A stretch of 64,000 bases of DNA from Pseudoneurospora amorphoporcata (taxonomy: Eukaryota; Ascomycota; Sordariomycetes; Sordariales; Sordariaceae), in NCBI GenBank assembly GCA_033297205.1, contig MU859225.1, positions 1-64,000 of the forward strand. The letters run 5' to 3'. This document shows, in pieces, positions 48,687 to 59,582 of this stretch; position 1 is the first letter of the stretch; each line of letters opens with the position of its first letter. The position numbers and the translations under genes were made by a program. The notes beneath the pieces are model-generated. The model made no database searches, was not told where the DNA came from, and worked only from the letters and a program-made list of their open reading frames with translations.

Positions 48687-49760
48687 TCAACGCATCCCTC
48701 CATCCTTCCCTTGCTTCCACAGCCCCTCCAAAAACTCACACGCCTCTCTCACCCTCCTCGTCACCATCTCGGCCCTCTTCGCGTCCGTAAACAAGTTGAA
48801 ATGGTTTCCCTCAACATGAATCACCTTGCGCACCATCCCCTCAGCGTACTTTCCCCACCCCAGCAGCTCGTCCTTCCTATGCACATCCGTCCTGGAAACC
48901 TCACCCGTAGCCACCTGCTCCTCTTGCAGCGGCACATATTCCTTGGCCCTTAGCAGGACCACTGGCGGCGGACCCATTTTCTTGCAAGTGGACTCGCCAT
49001 CATGCGAACCCTCAAAGTCCTCAGAGGCAGCAGCAGCAGCAGCAGATGGCCAAGTAGGCATCTCCCAGCACGCCGTGATGCGCCTCGCCTCGTAAAAACA
49101 CCTTGACACAGCCTCTTTGGTCTCAGGCTTGGTATGCGGGCCCCAGAGCATGGTAGTCGCGTTGGGATTCGCAATCTTGACGTCGTGCGGATACGAGGAA
49201 GGGGAGGGGTTCATGCTGTCGATCATGACGATTCCCAGGACATTCAACTTCCTGGCCTGTTTACCGGTTTTTTGAGCTGCTGCTGCGGCCTCTGCAGCGT
49301 TAAAATCCAACACCTTCCTGGCTACTTCCAAGCTGGTCATGCCGCCTTGTGACCAGCCCCCCAAGATCAAGTCCCGTTCATTGTTCTCATTCTCATTCTC
49401 ATTCATCCGATCCTCCTCCTCCTCCTTCCCACTCCATGTTGTCCCTGTCCCTGCTTTGCTTGTCCCCGGTCTGACTCTGACTCTGCTGCTGCTCACTTTG
49501 CCGTCGCATTGGTCGTCGCCGAACAGCGTGTCGACGATGAAACCGAGGTAGGTCTTGCCCATCTCGGGAACCCCTCCTTCGAATGTGGACTTGCGTGAGT
49601 AGTGGGGGTTGAAGATGCCGTAAACGGGACGGTGCAGGTCCGAGAGGCAGTAGTAGGCGTAGATTGTGCCGCCGCCGTCGTGCAGGAGGAAGAGAGGGGG
49701 GCGGGTGGTGGAGAGAGGGGTGAACGGGGGTTGGATTAGGTTTGGGTTTCGGTGGAACAT
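48687..49760 (-). CDS. Stand-alone thioesterase (alpha/beta hydrolase)
   Basis: A single exon of 357 residues starting M-F-H-R-N-P-N-L-I. It has the oxyanion region P-P-L-F-L-L-H-D-G-G-G near 25, Y-C-L-S-D-L-H-R-P-V-Y-G-I near 40, the nucleophile elbow L-G-G-W-S-Q-G-G near 137 with Ser in G-x-S-x-G, an acid candidate in V-M-I-D-S-M-N-P near 180 and the His in V-E-G-N-H-F-N-L-F near 320. This is the layout of type I thioesterase domains that release polyketide or peptide chains, here as a free protein. Low-complexity inserts (Glu/Asn repeats near 115-125, Ala runs) separate the core elements. No synthase gene is nearby, so its substrate cannot be inferred from context. It contains no targeting signal. 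Confidence 0.85.
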   Translation of the reverse strand: MFHRNPNLIQPPFTPLSTTRPPLFLLHDGGGTIYAYYCLSDLHRPVYGIFNPHYSRKSTFEGGVPEMGKTYLGFIVDTLFGDDQCDGKVSSSRVRVRPGTSKAGTGTTWSGKEEEEDRMNENENENNERDLILGGWSQGGMTSLEVARKVLDFNAAEAAAAAQKTGKQARKLNVLGIVMIDSMNPSPSSYPHDVKIANPNATTMLWGPHTKPETKEAVSRCFYEARRITACWEMPTWPSAAAAAASEDFEGSHDGESTCKKMGPPPVVLLRAKEYVPLQEEQVATGEVSRTDVHRKDELLGWGKYAEGMVRKVIHVEGNHFNLFTDAKRAEMVTRRVREACEFLEGLWKQGKDGGMR

Positions 49761-50977
49761 GGTGGTGGTTGTTGTTGGTTGGGTGGATTGGTGTTTCGAC
49801 TGATGTTGGTCCGCGACGGGATGTCTGGTGGTTGGGATTTTCTTGTCGGCTGTTATTTGGTTGACGGTAAAGGAGGAAGAGGACGGCTTGGTCGGTGGGC
49901 TTTTATCCCCAGTGTATGCGACGGTGAGCTATTGTTGCGGCCCCTTCACCAGCTCGTTTGTCGATTTTGGCTGGGCGAGTCACCAAGGTTGTGAATGATG
50001 TAGTGACTATTTGCAGGTATGAGGAGTAAAGTGAAGCGCTGTTCAGGTTGTTTGTTGACAATCTCTGTGGGTAGGCAAAGGATCGTTAGGTGGTCTGGCC
50101 TCCTGGTGGTGAAGAGTTGAGATGACGTGTCAATAGTTGCGGTCAAGGTGCATGATCAGAAAATCCGCCGTGTTGAACCAAACGAAAGAACAAGGTGGTT
50201 CTTAGATGAACGATACAAAGGGGCAGTGAGTGTAAAAAAGATGAAAAGGAGATCAAGTGAACAAACCTCCACGATCCCCTATTGTAGATCATTCCCCTGG
50301 CCTGGTGTTGACCGGCCAGCCCGGCTCCCATCCCGCTGACGGCCCCACGTCAAAAAATGCCCCGCTTTTGACGGATTGCTTATATGGGAATGTGTTCAAA
50401 GTCCGAAAGTTCCTTCATGGCAACATGGTGGCGGCGAATACTGTACCGAGTCATGTCGAAGCCTGATGATGCTTTGGCGGAAAGTCGTCCGAACCGAATA
50501 TCGGAGAGACAGACAGACAGCTAGGTATCAACCGAGTGACCGCCGTAAGAAGAAAAATTCCATTGATGCAACCGCTTTCAACCTCATGATATCGTACAAG
50601 AGATAGGGAATGTGAAAAAAATGCTGGTAGGGATATCAGATACTAAAGAAAAATGGTGCCAAAAAAAACAAAAAAGACTATTTACCCCCGCCGTCCACCC
50701 GCTACCATTCATCTTTCCATGAAAACCGAAATGTTGTTGAGAGGGGATAAGTAAACAACACATGCCTTGCCTGCCTTCCACTCAGTCTAAGCCCCTTGAA
50801 CGCCAGTCCAACACAGATGAAAACCAGCCTCCCGTCCTGTAATGATAGATGGTAACAAACCTCCTTTTTTCAACTTGACCGTCCGGCTATGCAAAACGCC
50901 ATCTCTTTCTTTTCCTTTCCTTCCCCCACATACAATCTTGTCGACTTCCCATCACCATCCCAGACCTCCACGACATG
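49761..50977. other. Intergenic between thioesterase and UGO1
   Basis: Promoter side of the thioesterase gene and 3' flank of UGO1. No gene seen. Confidence 0.5.
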
Positions 50978-52623
50978 TTAAAACTCCCCAGCATCGCCCC
51001 CACCCCCAATAACCCCCGCGGTCCACAACCCAACTAGCCCCCACCAACTAACCTTCCACCCCCTCCACAGCCCATTAAGCCCTTGTCCCCTTCTATAAAC
51101 CACCTGCGACACGCTCTTATCCCCCTTCTTCTTGGCCGCCGCCGCCTTCCTCTTGGCCGCAGCCGTCATGGGCGCCGCATGCGACCCTTCCTCATTGACA
51201 ATGGCATACATGGTTCCAAACAACCCGTTGTATCTACCCAGGGGCACAATCGTTTCCATCTGTGTTTCTTCTTCATCCTTTTCCAGCGCCGCGACGTACT
51301 GCGGCGAGGATAAGACGGCCGCTTGACCGCGTCGCAGGACGGTTTCGAGGGGGAGCTTGATGAATAGCGCGACGGTGGAGGAGCAGAACTTGGCGATGGA
51401 AAAGGCCACGGGGGAGACTTCGCGATCGATCATGAAGCGCGAGCGCAAGACTAAAGGCGTGGAGAGCATGAAGAAGGGGTGGATGAGGGAGTGCAGGACC
51501 GTGGGAATGAAGAGGGCGGCGGGGCAGAGGTACGAGGGGAGAGAGCGGAGGGTGGAGAGGGTGCGGCGGGAGCCGCGGGAGACCGAGGTTAAGACGAGGC
51601 TGGTTGCACTTGTTAGTAGCTGTGGTGATTTGGGGGGGGAGAGAGGAAAAGAAAACATACCGTGTCCGGACCAGGTCCAGAGGAGCAAGGATCACGCCCG
51701 TGATAGCGGCAGCAGCGCCAGCGACGAAAAGTGATGCCCATGGATATGGCGACGCAATGTCGACTAACCGGTCCAGGTCGCCCCGTACGCCCAGATCAGG
51801 AACGTTGAAGAGGGCGCTGAGCAAACTTCGCGACCAATTCTCTAGCAGGGACTGCAGAACCGAGTAGATAAACGTCGCGTTGTGTCCCTTCCACACGCCC
51901 CACGCGCCTTCCTTCTGCCATAGCTGCGCAATCACCTCGAGCACCGAATTGGGCGTGCGCATTGTGAGTTGGTGTTCTGGGACTTGTTTGCTGGGGGTGC
52001 GTGTCGTCGATGCGCCGGGGCTCGCATCTCTTGGTCTTGCTCCTCTTGTAGATGGCGAGGCTGGTCGGTTGGGCACCTTGGCTGTGAAAAAGGAGGCCAT
52101 TTCATCTTGGTCCGAGTCGGAATCGTAGGGGGGTGGTGTGTCCTGATGGTCCCTTGTTAGCCGGGCTCTATCTTGCTCGCGTGACCTTGTACGATAAACA
52201 TACCTCATCCTCATCATACATGCGAATCTTTTTGTTGGTCGCCGCCTTGTGCTTCGCCTGCTCTACCGCGAGAGCCTCGAGCCCTCCCACGTCGTCCTGG
52301 GCGCGGACCTGCATGATGGTCTTGGCCACCTCGAAGGGCTGGGCCATGAAGACAGACATGTACTTCCATAGCAGCTCGTCGAGGACTTCCTTGACTGTCG
52401 ACATGACCGAGGGCGATTGGTCGGTCAGGTACTCCTTGTAGTCGATGTCCATGTCGGAAAAGATGGTTCGCGCCTTGGAGGCATAGTTGTCGGTCGCATT
52501 TCCCTGGGTGAAGGCATGGGGACCGGGTGCCGTCATGGGCTCGGCTGCGGGCTCGCCAATGGTGGGCGGGATGTAGTATGGTCTGAGGGGGTTAACGACC
52601 CCTTGATTGTGGTTGTGCGCCAT
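50978..52623 (-). CDS. UGO1: Mitochondrial fusion protein Ugo1 (carrier-like)
   Basis: Exons 52623-52204, 52142-51661 and 51599-50978 give 507 residues. The N-terminal third is soluble (N-P-L-R-P-Y-Y-I-P-P near 11), with the first half-repeat F-M-A-Q-P-F-E-V-A-K-T-I-M-Q-V-R near 105. Residues 175-300 carry E-G-A-W-G-V-W-K-G-H-N-A-T-F and a mitochondrial-carrier element A-P-L-D-L-V-R-T-R, a P-x-D-x-x-[KR] signature, exactly at the second splice site. A further element is L-P-L-E-T-V-L-R-R-G-Q near 405, and W-R-G-W-K-V-S-W-W-G-L follows near the C-terminus. This degenerate carrier arrangement with a long N-terminus is that of Ugo1, an outer-membrane protein linking Fzo1 and Mgm1 in mitochondrial fusion. 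Intron positions keep the frame throughout. Confidence 0.85.
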
Positions 52624-53725
52624 ATTACTTATCAATTGTGGTCGTGGTCGTATGTGGTGATTGATGGTGGTGCAGCTATTCGCAGGTTTCAGACGCCGAG
52701 GTTTGCATGACGAGATGAAGATGGAGTCGAGTCGAACCTGGAAGCGAAGATCCTCGATGAACGAGCACGGCCCCCATCAACTGGGGCCAACCTAACTGCC
52801 CGGAACAGCAGCCAACCAATGTGTCCCCAGCGCTTGTAGGCGGGAGCTTCCATTGTTAGCTTGTTAGCGCAATGATCATGATAGTGGATGCCGATAAGAG
52901 GTCTTGGCAAATCAAGTGCATGGGTAAATTTTCTTATCGGTAGGTCACTGATCGCTGCAGTGCGGGGGAAGCTGCCAGAAGCTGTCTCGCGGCTGGCAAT
53001 TGGGGATAAGTAATTCAATGACAGGGACTGGAATTGGAATGGCTCTTAGCCGAAAAGGAAAAAAAAGGTTGATAGACTTCCACTTTGTACCGAAATCTCC
53101 GATAACAGCTTACAAGCGACAACATGTCGAATCGAAGCTGGATCGTGAAGAGAGACCTGTGATCGATCACAATGCGATGCTGAGTGTTTCCTTTTTGCGC
53201 ATTGTGATGAGACTAATAACCCAACATACATCGAGCACATTTCTTATTTCCATCTTATGTCGTCAGGCGCTTGTTGTTTGCCATGATTTGCAGTTGAATA
53301 CTTCCCGTACTCGGAGCCGAGCACAACACGATTGGAAAACGAAGGAATTCCAAGCTTTGACAACCATTGGCCTGTAACATTTCGAGGTTTTGTACTTTTT
53401 TTTTTTCTTCTTTTCGTCGCAATGTCAACTTTGATCTTTTGTATTTGTAGACGATGACCGATGATTGATAATTCCCGAGAATCCCCATCCCGGTCGCGAG
53501 GTCCAGGTCCGGTCCCGGAAACCAAACCGTCTCCTCCACTTCCAACGACCGACTCCGTTCCCGCCGCGCGCCGCATTGGATGATAGTCTGGGATCATTCA
53601 AATCTCCATAATTCACCAACCCCGGCATTCAATTGTCTCGAATACCATACCTAACTCTTTCCTCGACACCCCTTTGCGACCCGCTTGCGCCCAACCAGAA
53701 AACCAACACACAGCAGCAAAACGCA
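52624..53725. promoter_or_regulatory. Divergent intergenic region UGO1 / YAH1
   Basis: About 1.1 kb between divergent starts of two mitochondrial genes. Contains a T-run at about 53396-53405. No specific operator recognised. Small open frames on both strands look spurious. Confidence 0.5.
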
Positions 53726-54414
53726 ATGTCGACCCCGCGAGTTCTCAGGCAGAGCCTCCAAAGGCTCGCACAGCATGCCCGGTGCTACAGCAAGACCACC
53801 ACCACCACCACGTCCGCCTCTCTCCGATCCGCAGCCCAGACACAGCAGCAGCAGCAGCAGCAGCAGCGTCTGCCTACCGCGTGGTCGACACCATTCGCTG
53901 CGGCGGCGCGCCGTTCGCTTTCCACCTCTTCCGCTCTCCAGCACGGCCACGTTGATCCTCCCAAGCCCGGCGAAGAGTGAGTCCAGTCCAGTCCAGTTGA
54001 ACGCGCATTCATTCCCCTAACGCAACGCCTGCCTACCTATTACTAACACCCTTTGTGCGCCGCCGCAGACTCTACGTAACATTCATCGACAAAGACAACC
54101 ACACGCACCGCCTCGCCGTCTCAGCAGGCGACAACCTCCTCGACATCGCGCAAGCGCACGACCTGGAGATGGAAGGCGCCTGCGGCGGCTCGTGCGCCTG
54201 CTCGACCTGCCACGTGATCGTGCAGGACCAGGACATGTACGACCGCATGCCGGAGCCCGACGACGACGAGAACGACATGTTGGATTTGGCCTTTGGTCTG
54301 ACCGAGACGAGCCGCCTGGGGTGCCAGGTGCATATGACCAAGGAGCTGGATGGGCTGGTGGTCAAGTTGCCGAGCATGACGAGGAATTTGCAGGCTAGTG
54401 ATTTCAAGCCTTGA
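53726..54414 (+). CDS. YAH1: Mitochondrial [2Fe-2S] ferredoxin (adrenodoxin type, Yah1)
   Basis: Exons 53726-53976 and 54069-54414 give 198 residues. Residues 1-80 are a long Arg/Ser/Gln-rich mitochondrial presequence with a poly-Gln run of about 8 (CAG repeat near 53850). The mature domain begins E-L-Y-V-T-F-I-D-K-D-N and has the cluster ligands in G-A-C-G-G-S-C-A-C-S-T-C-H-V (Cys 122, 128, 131) and L-G-C-Q, plus M-P-E-P-D-D-D-E-N-D-M-L-D, the acidic partner-binding helix of adrenodoxins. The C-terminus L-P-S-M-T-R-N is typical. Yah1 passes electrons from Arh1 for Fe-S cluster assembly and heme A/ubiquinone synthesis in the matrix. The GTGAGT...CGCAG intron separates presequence from the ferredoxin domain. 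Confidence 0.95.
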
Positions 54415-55109
54415 TTACCTAAAGGTGCTGGGTGGGTGCATGGTAACATGGAAAGAGGGAGGTGTAATGTGGAGGAAGGTGGGGGGGGGGGGGGGGGGGG
54501 GGCGCCCCCCCGGGGGGGGGGGGGGGGAACAAACGGGAACGATGGGAGTTTGGGGTGTGGGGGGGGGGACAAAAAAGAGGCTANNNNNNNNNNGCCCCCC
54601 CCCCCCCCCCCCCCCAAGGCGGAAAAGGTGGGAAGAGACAAGACGAGACGAGACGACTTGTGCGATAGGGTTGAGGGGAAGAAGAAGAAGGATCTAGTGC
54701 AATACATTTGGCACAACATACTAGATCCGGTCCGTTTTCCATCTGTCTCTGGTCTTGCAGGCGGCGATGGCGTTCAGCTATGTGGTATTATCCGAGGAGG
54801 CTTGTAGATGGGTTCAACTGGTGCCCATGTTAGCATTATCAAGGAGTGTGCGTTTTGGTCAGATGAGGTTTTGATGCCTTTGGAGATATGGTGCCATGGA
54901 GAATATGGATTTGCGAGACATGTTCCACCTTTCACACGTCGGTATGGAGCTTATATATCGTTCAACTACTTGCCCGAAATCAAGGGCAGGGGATTGTATA
55001 TAAGAAATAGGCCAGGCCTTTTACAATGTGCAAACATGAAAACGAAAATCACCACTCTACACCAGAGTGCCCTCCGCCTTTCGTACAGTTCCATCACTCC
55101 AGACACCTC
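54415..55109. other. Intergenic with assembly gap
   Basis: Convergent 3' region between YAH1 and RRP15. It contains a G-homopolymer and G-rich block (about 54481-54528), ten N bases (about 54584-54593) and a C-homopolymer (about 54594-54616). True distance between the two genes is therefore uncertain. No gene seen. Confidence 0.75.
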
Positions 55110-56159
55110 TTACGCCTCCTCCAATCCCCCTTTCTTCAACCCCCCACCACCGCTCGCAATCAAATCCAAGAACCCCTTCCTGCTCATCTCCGTAACCTTC
55201 TCCTCCCTCCTCTTGACACCCACAATGCCCTCCTGTCTCGCCTCCCTCTCCGCCTGCATGGCTTTAACCTGCGCCGCCCTAACCGCATTGAAAAGCTTAA
55301 CCACACCCCTCTGCGCCGTCTTCCTCAGCCGGCGTTCCGTCTCCAGAATCTGCCCCGTTGTCTGCTCGCCCTCTTTACCATCAGGAATCTCCTCGATCTC
55401 GCCCGTCTGGATGTTTAGGGTTCTGGTCTTGCTAGGAACCAAAACGTCGCGCACACGACCCTTTTCAAAGGCCAGGCGCTTCTGCTCGCGCAGCCTCTTG
55501 CGCGCTTTGGCTTCGAGAGCGGCGTCCACGAGCGACTTGGCGGCTGCGGCGGACTCGGATGAACGCGCGACGATGGGGTCCGCACGCCGAGAGGCGGGAA
55601 GCTTGGAGGAGAGCATCTTTGTGATGGAGGTGGCAAAGGCTTCGGGGTCGTTGCGCTTGGATTTCGTGTTGTTCTTGCTGTTGTCGGCATCGGAGCCGTC
55701 GAGGTCAAATTCATCGTCGTCGTCGAGGTCGTCGGAGCCTAGGTCCGAGGCACCGCCATCTAAAGAGTCGTCGTCGTCTGAGGAATCTGGGGCGTCTTTG
55801 GCGATGAACTTTTTGGGTTTTTGTAGTGTAGACTTGGACTGCTTGGACTTCTGCTTCTTTGATGACTGTTCGGTCTCGGAGTCGGACTGTTGGGCTTCGG
55901 AATCAGAGTCAAAGTTGTCTGTGGAGGCGCCATCGTCGGCCAAGAGGTTGTCTAGGTCTTCGTCGTCGGAGTCGAGGAGGTGCCCGGGAATGGTGGCATT
56001 GGCACCGGTGCCCTTTCCGACGCTTTCGTTGTCGGACTCCTCCTCCTCCTCCTCTGAACTACTGTGGTAGGCGGCCAATGCTTGGGCTTTCTGCTTCTTG
56101 GACGGGCGGACCGGCTTGCCCTTGCTGCTGGGGCCTTCTTTGCGCTTTGACATGCCCAT
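55110..56159 (-). CDS. RRP15: Ribosome biogenesis protein Rrp15
   Basis: A single exon of 349 residues. The N-terminal half is basic then highly acidic (runs of Ser, Asp, Glu; nucleolar-type). The C-terminal half carries the Rrp15 domain: D-P-E-A-F-A-T-S-I-T-K-M-L-S-S-K-L near 190, R-R-A-D-P-I-V-A-R, K-A-R-K-R-L-R-E-Q-K-R, V-L-V-P-S-K-T-R-T-L-N and E-R-R-L-R-K-T-A-Q-R-G-V-V-K-L-F-N-A-V. Rrp15 is a pre-60S factor for early large-subunit rRNA maturation in the nucleolus. The start could be 56159 or the Met two codons later; both have similar context. A long open frame on the opposite strand is a shadow of its Ser/Asp/Glu codons. Confidence 0.93.
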   Translation of the reverse strand: MGMSKRKEGPSSKGKPVRPSKKQKAQALAAYHSSSEEEEEESDNESVGKGTGANATIPGHLLDSDDEDLDNLLADDGASTDNFDSDSEAQQSDSETEQSSKKQKSKQSKSTLQKPKKFIAKDAPDSSDDDDSLDGGASDLGSDDLDDDDEFDLDGSDADNSKNNTKSKRNDPEAFATSITKMLSSKLPASRRADPIVARSSESAAAAKSLVDAALEAKARKRLREQKRLAFEKGRVRDVLVPSKTRTLNIQTGEIEEIPDGKEGEQTTGQILETERRLRKTAQRGVVKLFNAVRAAQVKAMQAEREARQEGIVGVKRREEKVTEMSRKGFLDLIASGGGGLKKGGLEEA

Positions 56160-58225
56160 GGTTGTGGTTTTGTGTGTGTTTGTGTCTCGTTCGATTGGAT
56201 GTAGGTTGTATGTGAATTAGGAGGAAAACCGGATCGTGGTTGTGGTGGGATGTGGTGGCCGATCTGGAAGCAAATACAGAATTGTTTATCGCGGATTGGA
56301 GATGCAAGGCAGAGATGGTCGAGGTTCGGAGCGTAGGTCCCTCCATTCGAAACTTCCCAATTGCTGCGGTTGCTCTCCACTCAGAAATTTTTGGCGGTCG
56401 CGGCTGGCAATATGACCAGAGGCCTGGTCCCTGTCTTGGTCGCCCCACTCTTAGTGGAGCCACGGGCAGTGGAGCGCCAGCGGGGATGGTCCACTCTGCC
56501 GTCATCACGGTGTCCCCTAACCCTAGGATGCTGGTGACTTCAGCGGCTCAATTGGCATGCAACGTCAACCTCGTCCCCGTCACAACTTCACATCGAGACT
56601 GTCAGACATTGCCAGGTCATTGGCATCCCTACCGAAACAGTTCGACATGCATACATTTGACCCATGAACGGACGGCAGCGACGACACTCCGAATCTGGTC
56701 CCGACCGGAACTAGCTACCTCGACTGGATGCAGCACTAACAGGTGACAGCGACATCACGGTTGCTTCATGTCCTCTTGCTGTACACCAAAGCATGACAGC
56801 TCCTGCTATTCAAAAAGCGCGCTTCTGCAGTACTACCGCCGACTCTTCGGACCCGGTTTGAACCCAAAGTTGGTCAAGTTCGATGTGGCAGACCAACGCG
56901 TGCAAGTACCATCTCGCGCCTTGCCGAGGGTCGTCACTTCTCTTTTTAACCGTCCAAAATGCCCTATTTGAGAAATTCTCTAGCTTTGCTAACAGGAGCA
57001 TCGGGGTACCTGGTGCTACTGCCTTCTTGCCGTGAAGGCAGATGTACTTTTAAGTCTCGTGCACGGCAGGTAGTGACTCTAGTTAACTCGAGGGAGCAAT
57101 GGCTTTTTTGGACGGTGGAAAAAGAAAATGTACGAACGAGGAATTCTAGTTGCCATTCCCGTTGCTTGTCTCTTTTCTTTCCCACAACTTTGTGTGTGAA
57201 CGTGAATTTGGGGGATTGACGTGGTTACCAATGAAGACCGGTGCCATGGAGCAGAATGAGTACTGTGTTGAGGGGTAGAAGCAATGATACAAGGTGAACT
57301 TGTTGATAAAACATGAAAAGGATTCGTGTTGGCACCACCATCGCCATTCCCCCAAGTCTCGTGACATCCGAGGACCAAGCCCGTCCAACACGGCAGCTTC
57401 AGGATCTACTTAACCAATATGGGTTAGTTCGTTATACGTTCTATCTGCCTTCGATGAAAGATTCAACTGACCGGTGTCTACCTCTAGCTTCCCATCATCA
57501 ACCAGCATAAGACCATGACCTACATTATAGGTCTGGTTTACATGACGTTCCGACCATCAATGAAGCAGTGGTTTTGAACCACACAGGTGTGATCAATCTG
57601 CATCACGATGGGTCGGTGAATGCGTTTATTGATGAGAGAAGAACAACAACATGGGCTTCACCCATTCTCATGGGTTCAAGTGTCGTGGCCTCAAGAGTGT
57701 CGCATGGTAGACTAAGGTATCTTCATGTGATGTCTCATCAATACAACACCCGATGCCTTTGGGCTCACCAATGCCGTCGGCCGGGCAAGGAGGCTATGTC
57801 GACAAGGCTAGCACCACTTCCCGCGCCTGAGTGACACCAAATACTCCAGACTTTCCGTGCTGTGACTTCGTTGTGTGGCACATGGACTATCCATGGTCTG
57901 TTCATCTTCAAGCATCCTACGCTCATCTGCTGTACTCAACATCTGTCGTCTCTAAGCTGGACAGCGCCATAAAGATGGCTTGAACTCGAGGCATATACAC
58001 ATCAATACTGGAAAGTTCGTTAGGGTACTCTTCGCAACTCAACCAACGTACCACCAATTTTCATGCAAGAAGCTGGTATCAACCCGATGCAATTTACCCA
58101 TTTCATACATGCTCTCTAATTTTCCCCTTTGGGTGTGGTTATCCCGTTGTTTTGTTGTAAAGTTTTGCACACCCTCCTGTCACGAGAACCGCGTTAACAA
58201 ACTTTCCAGCATTAACGTATAAGTT
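56160..58225. other. 2 kb without a supportable gene
   Basis: RRP15 promoter side, then sequence with short open frames only. A CCCTAACCCTAGG tract near 56514 is too short to be a telomere remnant. Confidence 0.5.
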
Positions 58226-58531
58226 ATGTCGGTGTTTGATCTCCGTGATCGGGTACCTACCGCAAATTCTGTGCTTGATGAGTCTCGCCACAACCATCAC
58301 GATGACCTAACTCCCCCAACCTACGACGACGTCCTGCGAAACACGATAAAGCTCGACCTCGAAGAACACAGCGGCAAGGTCAAGTACTTGCCTCAATGGG
58401 CCAAGATCAACCTCGATTGGAAGCCAGGACACCTCAACAACCCCGAACGTCAATGGATCTTTGGACATTCGATTATGATCTTGTCTAGTGGACCGTCAGC
58501 AACAGGGAGCGTTGATGTCTTCATTGTCTGA
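58226..58531 (+). pseudogene. Member B of the HPVV/VTSF family, truncated
   Basis: The open frame starts M-S-V-F-D-L-R-D-R-V and has K-V-K-Y-L-P-Q-W, then F-G-H-S-I-M-I-L-S-S, then S-V-D-V-F-I-V and stop, 101 residues. These align with G-x-I-M-x-L-P ... H-P-V-V-I-L-S ... the strand before V-T-S-F in members A, C and D. The bases after I-V read TGA TGG TTT GGC, i.e. stop-W-F-G where the family has T-S-F-G. So the intron present there in the other members is absent and the T and S codons appear altered. No homologous C-terminal half follows. Could be expressed as a 101-residue protein, but more likely a decayed copy. Confidence 0.55.
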
Positions 58532-59582
58532 TGGTTTGGCTTCTCAAGATTTGTGTTCTAGAACTAAGGGTTCGTCCTCGCAGGGCTCGTCTTCACAGCG
58601 TATGTCGTCGTAGTGTTCATTTTTTGGAGGGTACATGCTTGGAGGGTTCATCTTTCCACTGTCTGCCCTCCAACGGTCTGTCCTCCAACGGCCCAGCTTC
58701 CTGACGGGCCGGTTGGAATGGCTTACAAGGAACATGCAGTGTAAGACATTCCTGGCAGTGTTCAAGTGGTGTCGAACCCGTCGCTGCGGCCATCGTGATG
58801 ACTAACACCCTCGTCCTCGTACGATGTTAGAGATAGGGACGGACGGTTGCGACATGTACCGTCGATGCAAGGTCAGAGACGGATGCCGAGAACAAACTGG
58901 GCAAAGCTGCCACGTGGCTGCCTACCTCTACCGGTTGAGCCCATGTGAAGATGTACCGACGCTTGGTGGAGGTGGTTATTCTGCATGTACTTGATCACGA
59001 CTCTGAAGCAAACTTACCTCTACCTAGGGAATGATGCAATTTCTCGATGTGCACGCAACACGCAACAAGATTGTTTGGGCAGGAGAGACCGGTACGGCGT
59101 GTGAGCATCACGAGACAGATGCCGTGCACGCCAGCATGCTTCTCCATGTGATGGAGCCGAGATTCTGGAAGGAGAGAGACACAACTTCAGCAAGCTTGCC
59201 AGCTGCTATGGAGTCTGATGGTCGTTGGTGACTGCCAGGGTGCCGGAGATTACCGGCTCTCAGCGGCATAGTCAGTTCTCAGATCGCCCCTTCCACCTTT
59301 GAGTTGGTAAGAGGAGATTGAGTTCTGTAGGTTGGTGGGCGACGAGAGGGCTAGCACCTCAGTTGTCAGGGCACCTGGCCTGCACCTGACTTGCAGGACC
59401 TGCACCTGACTTGCGGAGCCATGGGCACCTACCCCGCGATAGCCTCTAGAAGGAAAGTATCATCTATATAGAAAGAAGGGGCCTACTGAAGTTAGGAAGG
59501 AAGATGAGATTTATGAGGAAACTGTAGATTTGGATGAGGAAGTCAGTGACTTGCACAAGCCTAATAGGAAGGAAGATTCTGG
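58532..59582. other. Intergenic, no gene seen
   Basis: Contains a short repeat of C-T-G-T-C-C-T-C-C-A-A-C-G-G units near 58665-58690 and motif variants TACCTCTACC at 58921 and 59014-59028. No gene. Confidence 0.45.

Noticed and set aside
48687..52623. Biosynthetic cluster around the stand-alone thioesterase
   Set aside because: Neighbours are an unknown protein family and mitochondrial housekeeping genes; no synthase, oxidase or transporter is present.
54808..56070. 420-codon plus-strand open frame
   Set aside because: It is antisense to RRP15; its Ser-rich C-terminus mirrors the Asp/Glu/Ser codons of the real gene.
56510..56525. CCCTAACCCTAGG, telomere-like
   Set aside because: Only two imperfect units and no other subtelomeric feature; expected by chance.
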